From NCBI GenBank assembly GCA_002748575.1, contig PDSR01000081.1:1-40066 (forward strand): a DNA stretch of 40,066 bases, read 5' to 3'. A program made the translations under genes and the position numbers. The stretch's first letter is position 1; every line of letters starts with the position of its first letter. Source of the DNA: Gammaproteobacteria bacterium (GTDB taxonomy: Bacteria; Pseudomonadota; Gammaproteobacteria; Pseudomonadales; Ketobacteraceae). Below the pieces are notes generated by a model that was not told the origin of the DNA, searched no databases, and saw only the letters and a list, made by a program, of their open reading frames with translations. Shown piece by piece: positions 1 through 8,405 of this stretch.

Positions 1-43
1 TATCGATCAGCAGGTTCCAGCTCAGGTATCAGGATGGGCGATA

Positions 44-83
44 GTTAGGTAAGATAGGTGCCGGTTTATTTGTTTTACCTAAC
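44..83. repeat. Perfect 9-bp inverted repeat (GTTAGGTAA ... TTACCTAAC), 22-nt spacer
   Basis: Read directly: gttaggtaa at 44-52, ttacctaac at 75-83, just upstream of the first ORF. Confidence 0.6.
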
Positions 84-100
84 GCTCAAGAGAATCAGCC

Positions 101-379
101 ATGAGAACCATCCACAAATTTGAAGTTCACATCACCCAGGAAGCTCAAACTATTGATCTGCCAAAAGATCATCGGTTTCTCGCAGCGGAATATATTATTC
201 CCAAGCGTTTGTTAGGTGTATGGATGGAAGTGCCGGCAGATCTAACCATGGAGAAGGTGCCACACCAGTTTCGGGTGTTCTGCACGGGTGATGGTATACC
301 TGCCAACTATAAATATCTTGCGACCTGCATTGACCAATACCTGCCTGAGGCCTATCACTTATATCAAGTGGTTGAATAA
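101..379 (+). CDS. Small conserved hypothetical protein (DUF7352-like)
   Basis: 92-aa ORF; the sequence (MRTIHKFEVHITQEAQTIDLP...) resembles small DUF7352-type proteins; family call from memory. Confidence 0.6.
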   Translation: MRTIHKFEVHITQEAQTIDLPKDHRFLAAEYIIPKRLLGVWMEVPADLTMEKVPHQFRVFCTGDGIPANYKYLATCIDQYLPEAYHLYQVVE

Positions 380-394
380 TTGGCAGGTTGAGTA

Positions 395-1705
395 ATGTCC
401 CATCCTGATACTATTGGTAAATACAACATCGAAGGCGTTCTGGGTAAGGGTGCCATGGGTGTTGTTTATAAAGGTTTTGATCCTAATATTGCCCGCCCGG
501 TCGCCATTAAAACTATTCATAAGAGCTTATTGGATAGTGAAATGGGCCAGGAAATGCTGCGTCGCTTTCAAACCGAAGCACAGGCTGTCGGCAAGTTAAC
601 CCATGCTAACATTGTGGGTATCTATGAATTTGATCAGTTTCAGGGCACCCCATACTTTGTGATGGAGTATGTTGAGGGTAAAGACCTTAAAACTTTGATC
701 AAGGAAGGCAAGGAATACACCCTGGATGAAGCTATTCAGGTTATATCCGCAGTGCTCGATGGCCTGGATTATGTGCATGAATTCGGGATTGTGCACCGCG
801 ATATCAAGCCCGCCAATATTTTTATCACTAATAAAGGCGTCGTAAAGATTGCTGATTTTGGTATTGCCCGCATGGACAATTCCGAGCTAACCCAGGTTGG
901 CAGTGTGTTGGGAACGCCGTCTTATATGTCGCCGGAGCAATGCATTGGGGCAGGCGTTGATGAGCGTTCGGATCTGTTTTCAACCGGCGTTATGCTCTAT
1001 GAGCTTCTTACCGGAAAAAAACCCTTCCGTGCAGATCAGGCAACGGCGATTATCAATAATGTTATTAACCTGAAGCCACAGAATCCTACGGCGCTTAATA
1101 AATCACTGCCAGGGTCGTGCGATCATTTGATGAAAAAAGCGTTGGCGAAAAATGCCAACCAGCGTTATCAAACGGCGGCTGAATTTAAAGAAGATTTAAT
1201 CAAGTGTGGCAATGGTCAGCATGTTTATGGGCCACAAGCTCCCTGGTATATAGGCGGTGGCATTGCAGCAGCAGTGATTGTGCTGGCTACGGTGGGGGCT
1301 ATTGCTTTAAAAGGTGGTGATGAGCCGAATGCAGCCAAAAACCTTGATGATACTCCGGTGGTCGTGGCGAAGGTTCAAGAGCCAGTGTCGCGGCTGTCGG
1401 TACAGGATCAGGAAAAGGTTGATCGCCTGCTGGATGTGGCAAGGGCTCATTTTCTGGTGGGTCGGTTAGTGTCGCCACAAGGCAGTAATGCGCTTGATGC
1501 CTACCGTATGGTGTTAGATACCGATCCAAAAAACCGTCAGGCCGAACAGGGAATCGCTGAAGTAAAAACAAGGTTCTTTAAGCGGGCAAAAATACTTTGG
1601 ATGCAGGGTGAGCACGAAGAAGCAAAACAGCATTTGGCGTTAGCGCAGCAGCTGTTTTCCAACGACCCTGAACTGATTCAATTACAGCAGTTAATGCAGC
1701 CCTAG
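395..1705 (+). CDS. ppkA: T6SS-associated membrane Ser/Thr protein kinase (PpkA-like) with C-terminal periplasmic helical/TPR-like domain
   Basis: Kinase motifs GKGAMGVVYKG, VAIK, HRDIKPANIF, DFG, SPEQ; one TM segment (WYIGGGIAAAVIVLATVGAIAL); location in a T6SS locus. Confidence 0.88.
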   Translation: MSHPDTIGKYNIEGVLGKGAMGVVYKGFDPNIARPVAIKTIHKSLLDSEMGQEMLRRFQTEAQAVGKLTHANIVGIYEFDQFQGTPYFVMEYVEGKDLKTLIKEGKEYTLDEAIQVISAVLDGLDYVHEFGIVHRDIKPANIFITNKGVVKIADFGIARMDNSELTQVGSVLGTPSYMSPEQCIGAGVDERSDLFSTGVMLYELLTGKKPFRADQATAIINNVINLKPQNPTALNKSLPGSCDHLMKKALAKNANQRYQTAAEFKEDLIKCGNGQHVYGPQAPWYIGGGIAAAVIVLATVGAIALKGGDEPNAAKNLDDTPVVVAKVQEPVSRLSVQDQEKVDRLLDVARAHFLVGRLVSPQGSNALDAYRMVLDTDPKNRQAEQGIAEVKTRFFKRAKILWMQGEHEEAKQHLALAQQLFSNDPELIQLQQLMQP

Positions 1706-1717
1706 CAGACTGTTGAT

Positions 1718-2983
1718 TTATTCTGGCATGTAGCTGTCGGGTAAGCGCACTTTCAGGGCTGCGTCTAAATGCAGTTGTGCCTCATCCCATTGGTGGTTGC
1801 TACGGGATTCTTTGGCCAGCTCCAGGTGTTTTTTCGAAATCATGGCTCGTACATCCGATATCTGGCTGTCGTCAGGGTTTAATGCTATCAGCTTAACCAG
1901 CAAAAACGTGGCTGTACCTTCCCGTTCCGCTGGCCCCAGATTTTTTCCCGCTACTGCAGCTTTGATGGCGTTGATTAAATACGTTTCGTTTTCTATATCC
2001 GGTTCAGCGGCCACAATATCCTGTTCGAGTCTTTCTGGTGCAGCAATCTCAACCGTGTCAACTGTAGCAGTGGTGGTATCTTCTATGGGTAAAGTTGCTG
2101 TATCGGTGAATGCAGCCCCGTTGGTGTTGTCACTTGTTTCAGCCGTTGTCTGTTCCCAGGGCGATGGGCTTGCTGGGGTATCGGTTGTCGCTGGTGTTGC
2201 CTCTGATACTGTTTCAGTATTGCTGATAGATGCTGTTTCTACGGTTGCTTCCGGTGTTTCGCTGGCAGGCCAGAACACAATAACCAGTAAAACAACGACA
2301 GCTACGGCAACTCCTGTTCCAATCAGTGCCAGGGGTGGTTTTGTAGATTTTACTAGTGGCGCAGCGGGTTCGGTTTGCAGCTGGGGTGCAGGCTCAAAAG
2401 CCGGTGTCGATGCTGTTTCAGGCTCCGGCTGTGGTAATTCGGGTTCTGACTGCGGTAATTCGGGTTCTGGCAGTTCTTCTGCTTCAGGCTGTTCTTTTGA
2501 GTTGGGCGCTGCCTCAGCAACAGGCGCTGCTGCTGCCTGCCGGGGTGGCATAGGCATAATCACGGTGGCTTCATCTGTGTAATCATCCGCAGGCTTTACC
2601 GGCGGTGTATTGAAGGTGGCAGCCGGTGTCTCAGTCGGGTCGCCGTCTGTGATGGTGCCAACCAGGGTGGGATCGCCGGAATCTGTTGCAACGTCGCTGT
2701 CTTCCTCGGAAAACATCATGGTTGTTTCAGTGTCGGCAGGAGTTTGTGATATATCCTGCTGATGAAAAGTGGCCGCGGTGTTTTCCAGTTTGGCTCGCAG
2801 ATTAATAAAGTCGGTAACCGGGATCGGGGTTTGCTGTTGTGCTTTATCCAGCGCCGCAACCGCCTCACCAGACAGGTGCGGATCCTCAGAAAGCATTCGG
2901 GTGAGTGCCCCGAACAGCTCATCGTACTCGATTTCCTTGTTTCTGAATGATTTGAAAAGGTCATTTACCTTTTCCATAAGCAA
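1718..2983 (-). CDS. Single-pass membrane protein, Thr/Pro/Glu-rich N-terminal region, C-terminal TPR-like domain; no kinase domain
   Basis: 421-aa ORF; TM PPLALIGTGVAVAVVVLLVIVFW; motifs DEATVIMP, GDPTLVGT; C-terminus resembles that of the neighbouring kinase. Confidence 0.75.
   Translation of the reverse strand: MLMEKVNDLFKSFRNKEIEYDELFGALTRMLSEDPHLSGEAVAALDKAQQQTPIPVTDFINLRAKLENTAATFHQQDISQTPADTETTMMFSEEDSDVATDSGDPTLVGTITDGDPTETPAATFNTPPVKPADDYTDEATVIMPMPPRQAAAAPVAEAAPNSKEQPEAEELPEPELPQSEPELPQPEPETASTPAFEPAPQLQTEPAAPLVKSTKPPLALIGTGVAVAVVVLLVIVFWPASETPEATVETASISNTETVSEATPATTDTPASPSPWEQTTAETSDNTNGAAFTDTATLPIEDTTTATVDTVEIAAPERLEQDIVAAEPDIENETYLINAIKAAVAGKNLGPAEREGTATFLLVKLIALNPDDSQISDVRAMISKKHLELAKESRSNHQWDEAQLHLDAALKVRLPDSYMPE
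2433..2468. repeat. Short 21-bp-period tandem repeat (GGTAATTCGGGTTCTG x2)
   Basis: ggtaattcgggttctg at 2433 and 2454; encodes the ELPEPELPQSEPELPQPEPE linker on the minus strand. Confidence 0.6.
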
Positions 2984-3032
2984 AACCCCGTTATTTCGCG
3001 AATCCCGGCAATACCTGCCTTAACAGCAGTGT

Positions 3033-5066
3033 CTATAATAGCGACTGGAAGAAAAACTCACCAGCCTCGTGGCCAGCATAGCGTGCCGGGGCATAATCGG
3101 GTACCTGGTTATGATCCAGTTCGCGTGCCCGGATGCGCACCTTGCCTAACACTTCGCGGTAAATAGAGTGGCCTTCAACAATGCCGCTTGCTTTATCCAG
3201 AGTATCAATAAAGGCCCGTGCGAATACTGAGTGGCCACTACCGCCGCCATCCAGCACTGGAGCAACACCGCCCGATGTGAGTACCGTTCTTGCTTTGGCT
3301 TTCGACATGATTTTTACCCATTCAGCATGATCTTCCGGCGACATATCAATGTTGACACGCGGTACTGATGCCATCGACAGGGTGCCTGCATAGCAGGAGT
3401 CTGCCACCACCAAAACGTGTTTTGCCGGCATGGCATTTAAAATGTCTGATATGGAAACATTGGAGATCCAGTTGGCACTGTTGCCGGGTTCGGCATCTAC
3501 AGGCAGCCAGTAGCCACGCTTATTAATGTCGTCCAGTTCGCCGTGGCCTGCGTAGTAAATCAGCAGGTTGTCTTGCGGGGTCAGCACTTCCCGCAGGTTA
3601 TTTAAGGCCGATAAAAGATCATAGCGGGTTGCGTTGGTTAGCAGTGTTGTATTGAAACCATACTTTTCGCGCAGAATTTTTTCGGTTTCTTTGGCATCGT
3701 TAATGGGTGTTTCCAGATCCTGATAGTAAGCATAACGGTTGTTGCCAATAATCAACGCATGGTATTTGCCCAGATCAATACCCTTATCAAGTTTAAGCGC
3801 AGCAGCTTTAGAAACTTTGATGCTTTCATCCAGCTGCTTTCTGTCGGCCACCAGGCTGAAGTCGAATTCAACCTGGCGTCCGTTTTCATCAATCGCTTTC
3901 AGCTTAACGTTGTTTCTTACAGATTTGACCGGAACCGTTACCCAGAACAGGCTGTAATCATCCACCGGTTCCTGTTTACCGTTAACGAAAAAGGCTTTTA
4001 GGCCGGAAGGCGCTTTAATTTTGCCCACCACCTCTTTTTCAGTAATGCCGCTACGCAGGCGCACGGTTGGCAGCCCGCGCATTAATGACATGGGTGGATC
4101 GATAATTTCAATGGAAGGCGCATCAACATTCATGGCAACCAGTTGTGCCTGATTACCAACATCTGCTTCAGCGGTAGCGATTTTCCGGCTCATCTGGTCA
4201 GCGGTTTGATTAAGCTGAGCCAGTTGAGTTTTACGTTCTGATACTTCAGCCGTTGCTTTTGCCAGCTCTGCCTGCAACTGATCAATCAGTGCCTTGCTTT
4301 GCTCATGTATTGCTTTGGATTGCTGTGCAATCAGCGCTTTTTCTTTTTCATGTTTTGCTTTTTCTGCTGCCAGTAACTGGCCTTTTTTCAGCTTTAACTG
4401 TTGCTGAGTGCCGGCCAGCTGGGTTTGCAGGTCTTCCAGCTGCTGATTTTTAAAGGCCACTTCTTCGCGCAGTGCATCCAGCTCCTGTTGTGCCTGCGAT
4501 GTGATTTCCACGGTGGATGCATATTGCAGATCATCCGTTTGTACGCCCGATGCCCTGCGGTACCAGTTCAGTGCAACGGCTTTATCTTTTGGCACTCCCA
4601 GGCCTTTTTCATACAGATTCCCCAGATTAATCTGGGCGCGGGAAAAACTTTGTTCTGCTGCCTTGCGATACCAGTTGGCTGCGGCTTTGTAGTCCGGCTT
4701 AATGCCCAGACCCTTCTCGAATATTTCGCCCACATAAGTTTGCGCTTCGGCATCGCCGGCCTCGGCAATGGGCAACCATATTTTTAATGCGGTGGCATAA
4801 TCGGCGCGGTCGAAGGCAACATATTCACCGCCGCGAATTTCGCAATCGGTAGCGGTGGTTTTAATGGGTCGCCTGGCGGTTTGATACATCGACATTGCTC
4901 CCAGGCGGCGAACCTGGCCCGGCAGCAGGCAATCAATAATTAACAGGTCGTCGGCATTGCGTGCCTCCATGGGCGGTTCGGTTGTTGGGGCGGTGGAACA
5001 ACCAGCCAACAGAGTAATGATAAAAGCGCTTAAAGTGCTCAGAGTTTTATAGGCATAGGGCTTCAT
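3033..5066 (-). CDS. Outer-membrane-type lipoprotein with Sel1 repeats, coiled coil and C-terminal caspase-like (peptidase C14) domain
   Basis: Lipobox LLAGC|ST; Sel1 repeats (YVGEIFEKGLGIKPDYKAAANWYRKAAE..., NLGNLYEKGLGVPKDKAVALNWYRRA); catalytic His in YYAGHGE and Cys in ADSCYAG. Confidence 0.9.
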   Translation of the reverse strand: MKPYAYKTLSTLSAFIITLLAGCSTAPTTEPPMEARNADDLLIIDCLLPGQVRRLGAMSMYQTARRPIKTTATDCEIRGGEYVAFDRADYATALKIWLPIAEAGDAEAQTYVGEIFEKGLGIKPDYKAAANWYRKAAEQSFSRAQINLGNLYEKGLGVPKDKAVALNWYRRASGVQTDDLQYASTVEITSQAQQELDALREEVAFKNQQLEDLQTQLAGTQQQLKLKKGQLLAAEKAKHEKEKALIAQQSKAIHEQSKALIDQLQAELAKATAEVSERKTQLAQLNQTADQMSRKIATAEADVGNQAQLVAMNVDAPSIEIIDPPMSLMRGLPTVRLRSGITEKEVVGKIKAPSGLKAFFVNGKQEPVDDYSLFWVTVPVKSVRNNVKLKAIDENGRQVEFDFSLVADRKQLDESIKVSKAAALKLDKGIDLGKYHALIIGNNRYAYYQDLETPINDAKETEKILREKYGFNTTLLTNATRYDLLSALNNLREVLTPQDNLLIYYAGHGELDDINKRGYWLPVDAEPGNSANWISNVSISDILNAMPAKHVLVVADSCYAGTLSMASVPRVNIDMSPEDHAEWVKIMSKAKARTVLTSGGVAPVLDGGGSGHSVFARAFIDTLDKASGIVEGHSIYREVLGKVRIRARELDHNQVPDYAPARYAGHEAGEFFFQSLL

Positions 5067-5157
5067 GCTGACTCTCCTGCGAGTTTATATTCATCTTCAA
5101 GTATACAAACCTTGCTGAAATTTTAGTTGTTAAAAATTCACGTTTTTAATGATGAAT

Positions 5158-6042
5158 TTATTCAGACGTTACGAATTGCTGATAATCGAGCAGCTTTTTC
5201 AATACCTGTGGCCAGAAAGCTTCCCAGCCGTTGATATGATCCACTTTCGGCAAGCGGTGAAATTCTGCCCGTTGTTGTTTATTGGCATAAGCTTCAATCC
5301 AGTCGGGGTTAATTACTGTATCGTTTGCACCAGCATAGTGGATTTGGATGATTTTGCCTGAAAGATTAGGGCGATCTGATGGATTCAGTGATAATTTCAG
5401 TGGTTGATACTGATGGTTAACGGCCCAGGCGAAAGTATCGAGGTTTCCCGCCAGAGTAACTACCATAGATGTTTTGCTCATCTTTTCAGCCAGCAGAGTT
5501 GCAATAGTGCCGCCGCCGCTATGGCCGATTAACACCAGGTGATCGTAATCGTTGCTAAAATGCTGTAAAGCATGTGCCATACTGTTGATAACCTTTTCAC
5601 TGTAGCGTTGCCTTGTCCATACATTCGGTGAGCAGTTGGTATCTTCAGCGTTAAAGTAGCAGGGGCGTCCGAGATAAACTGCCGGGCGGGTATCCATATG
5701 CATCAACTTAAGCATTAGCGGATTGTCCGGCGTTGGATTGGCAGATACTTTGCCATTAACGAAAGCTTTGCCGTCGCCTTCAATATAAACATGCAGAAAT
5801 TTTCCAGGTTGGTGGCTGGTTTGCAAAGCAAAAGCCGCCGCGTTCACATAGCTGGCATGAAGGTATGGTTCGCCCTGAATAAATTGCAGGTTCGCCTGAA
5901 ATTGTTTTGCATAATGTTGTTCTACAGGTGTTGTTTGGCAGCCGCTTAATGCAAGCAACGCAAAAACACAGCATATTTTTGCAATGCCCTGAAGGCAACG
6001 CCGGTTAATTGTGGATGATAAATAATCAGTTTGAATGTTCAT
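5158..6042 (-). CDS. Lipoprotein alpha/beta-fold hydrolase
   Basis: Lipobox ALSGC|Q; nucleophile elbow GHSGGG; plausible downstream Asp (GANDTVI) and His (KVDHING). Confidence 0.75.
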   Translation of the reverse strand: MNIQTDYLSSTINRRCLQGIAKICCVFALLALSGCQTTPVEQHYAKQFQANLQFIQGEPYLHASYVNAAAFALQTSHQPGKFLHVYIEGDGKAFVNGKVSANPTPDNPLMLKLMHMDTRPAVYLGRPCYFNAEDTNCSPNVWTRQRYSEKVINSMAHALQHFSNDYDHLVLIGHSGGGTIATLLAEKMSKTSMVVTLAGNLDTFAWAVNHQYQPLKLSLNPSDRPNLSGKIIQIHYAGANDTVINPDWIEAYANKQQRAEFHRLPKVDHINGWEAFWPQVLKKLLDYQQFVTSE

Positions 6043-6104
6043 GGCTTTCCCGATTGCGTGAATGACGTAAAAGCTTGGTAATAATTGGCAAACATAATAT
6101 AAAA

Positions 6105-6123
6105 AGTTGGTTGTCTGCCAACT
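6105..6123. repeat. Inverted repeat AGTTGG-N7-CCAACT in the divergent intergenic region upstream of the T6SS operon
   Basis: Read directly between the hydrolase gene (minus) and the FHA gene (plus). Confidence 0.4.
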
Positions 6124-6250
6124 GAAAGGTAAGATTGTTGTTATTAATCAGTGAGTAAATACTGAAATTAAAACTAAAATAGAGAATTAATTAAAAGTCT
6201 GCAGTCAGGCAGGCCTTAAGTAAATTGATTGACGTTGATTGAGAAAAATT

Positions 6251-7798
6251 ATGCCACTGGTATTAACTGTTGTCCGTCAGCCTGAAGGGGCAAACTTAAC
6301 TGAAACCCGTATGCTATTCGATGAAGCGGGCGGCACCCTTGGGCGTTCAGTCAGTAGTACCTGGTCGTTGCCGGACCCGTCCCGTTTTGTGTCTTCACAG
6401 CATGCCAGTATTCGTTACGAGAACGGCGACTTTTACCTGGTTGATACCAGTACCAATGGCGTGTTTGTTAATACCAGTAATTCACCGTTGGGTACCGGCA
6501 ACCAGGTTCGCTTACAGCAAGGCGATAAACTGTACCTTGGCGAGTATGAAATTCATGTGGAATTTGATCAGCCCGGTAGTGCCGCCGCTATGTCGGCAGA
6601 TGATTTTGATCAGTGGCTTGATCCATCCACCGATACCGCTAATGAGGTTGCAGGCGATGGTATCGACCTGCTAACGCCGGAGCAGGAATTGCTTGATCCG
6701 CTGGCGGCACTGGATAAAGCCAATGGCCACCAGGATCAATGGCAGGGTGCCAGTCTGGCAGATAATGCCGACATAGCTCAGCAGTCATTTGTTCCCCCCA
6801 ATCCCATTCCTGACTCATCGGTGGAATCCGGTGCGACTGCACCTGCAAGCGCTGTAGCGTCTGGCAGTGCCGGCGTGATACCCGATGACTGGGATCTGGA
6901 TGACTTGTTAGCAGGCGATCCGTCGCCGGCCGATAGCACAAACAGCGGAGCCGATGATATAGATGCCTTGTTGGAAGGCACGGGTTATCCTGGCGAACCA
7001 GCTGGTGAAGATGTGCAGCCGCGCGATGAACTGGATGCCTTTCTTGGCCTGGATACCGAACCACCAACAGCGACACAAGATCCTGCTGCGGTAGAACCTG
7101 ACATTGCCGAGCCGGTTGCAGTACCTGAGCCAAAAGTAGAGGTTCCCGAATCCGTGATTACAGGTGCGGTGCCTTCAGCAGCTGCTGCGGCACCATCGCA
7201 ATCTGCCTGTGATGAACTGATTCGAAGCCTGGGGTTAGATCCTGCCCGCATGAACGATCATGCCCGAGAACATTTTCAGCAAGTATTGGCCGACACATTG
7301 CGCGAAACCGTATCAGGCATGATGCAGGTGCTAGGTGCTCGCAATACGATCAAAAATGAATTCCGCATGAACGTGACCATGATTCAGCCGGTGGAAAATA
7401 ATCCATTGAAATTCTCGCCAAATACCGATGAAGCGCTGCGCAATATGTTTGCCAGCCAGACAAACGCTTATTTGCCGGGTACCGTGGCCATAAAAGAAGG
7501 CTTTCAGGATATTGCCGATCATCAAGTGGCAGTGATTGCCGGGATGAGGGCTGCTTTCAGATCATTATTAAAGCGTTTTGATCCAAACGAACTGCAACTG
7601 CGGTTTGATCATCAGCATCAGGCTCACGGATTTCTGGCAACCAGAAAAGGCAAATACTGGGAAGCCTATAGTGAGTTTTATCGTCACCTTACCGATAACA
7701 TGGACGACGCTTTCCAGGATTTGTTTGGTGAAGATTTTGCAGAAGCCTATGAACAGCAAATGGCGCGATTGGAAGCCACACGCAATAAACAGAATTAA
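6251..7798 (+). CDS. tagH: T6SS-associated FHA domain protein (TagH/Fha)
   Basis: N-terminal FHA motifs GGTLGRS...SSQHASIRYENGDFYLVDTSTNGVFVN; conserved C-terminal region; position upstream of TssJ-K-L-M. ATG at 6251 preferred over the TTG at 6239. Confidence 0.88.
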   Translation: MPLVLTVVRQPEGANLTETRMLFDEAGGTLGRSVSSTWSLPDPSRFVSSQHASIRYENGDFYLVDTSTNGVFVNTSNSPLGTGNQVRLQQGDKLYLGEYEIHVEFDQPGSAAAMSADDFDQWLDPSTDTANEVAGDGIDLLTPEQELLDPLAALDKANGHQDQWQGASLADNADIAQQSFVPPNPIPDSSVESGATAPASAVASGSAGVIPDDWDLDDLLAGDPSPADSTNSGADDIDALLEGTGYPGEPAGEDVQPRDELDAFLGLDTEPPTATQDPAAVEPDIAEPVAVPEPKVEVPESVITGAVPSAAAAAPSQSACDELIRSLGLDPARMNDHAREHFQQVLADTLRETVSGMMQVLGARNTIKNEFRMNVTMIQPVENNPLKFSPNTDEALRNMFASQTNAYLPGTVAIKEGFQDIADHQVAVIAGMRAAFRSLLKRFDPNELQLRFDHQHQAHGFLATRKGKYWEAYSEFYRHLTDNMDDAFQDLFGEDFAEAYEQQMARLEATRNKQN

Positions 7799-7825
7799 AT
7801 TAAACGGCCAGTTTGGGGGCAATAA

Positions 7826-8344
7826 ATGTTTACAGCATTGCGAAAGCGAACGTTTTTCAGCATCACCATGATTGCAAGCCTGTTGATGGTTATATTCACT
7901 ACAGGTTGTTCAACCACCGCAAGAGTGCTCAATTTGCAAACTGAAGTCAGCATGAACTTTCAGGTGTGGCCAAATATCAATCCCGATGAAGCAGGTCGTT
8001 CTTCGCCATTAGTTATTAGAGTGTTTGAGCTGAAAGATGCGCGTCAGTTTCAAACCGAAGATTTTATTGGTTTGTTTCAGGAAAGCCGTGAACGGCTGGG
8101 GGGTGATCTGGTGGCGGAACGCCGTTTAAGAGAGCTAACCCCGGGGATTGATCATCAGGAAGTGTTGCTGCTCGATCCAACAGTTCGTTACATCGGGCTG
8201 TTAGCTGAGTTTGTACAGTATGAAAATGCTCAGGCACGATTGGTTTTTCCGGTGGAACCTCATCGCACTACTGAAAAAATTATTTGGGTCAATAAAACCA
8301 CCATTCAGGTGGTGGACGAAGAAAGACCGAAAAACGCTGATTAA
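7826..8344 (+). CDS. tssJ: T6SS outer membrane lipoprotein TssJ
   Basis: Lipobox TTGC; TssJ-like core (LVIRVFELKDARQFQTEDFIGLF...); synteny with tssK. Confidence 0.92.
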   Translation: MFTALRKRTFFSITMIASLLMVIFTTGCSTTARVLNLQTEVSMNFQVWPNINPDEAGRSSPLVIRVFELKDARQFQTEDFIGLFQESRERLGGDLVAERRLRELTPGIDHQEVLLLDPTVRYIGLLAEFVQYENAQARLVFPVEPHRTTEKIIWVNKTTIQVVDEERPKNAD

Positions 8345-8405
8345 CAGCAAATATCATTGGCAATCGCCTAACTAGCTCAAGTGGCGGAAAAGGGAGCAAG
8401 TTTAC

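Noticed and set aside
1797-2582. 261-aa plus-strand ORF
   Set aside because: Antisense shadow of the 1718-2983 minus-strand gene; low-complexity S/A/G/V sequence produced by its repetitive Thr/Pro/Glu codons.
4401-4787. 128-aa plus-strand ORF
   Set aside because: Antisense to the caspase lipoprotein gene, whose domains are clearly recognisable.
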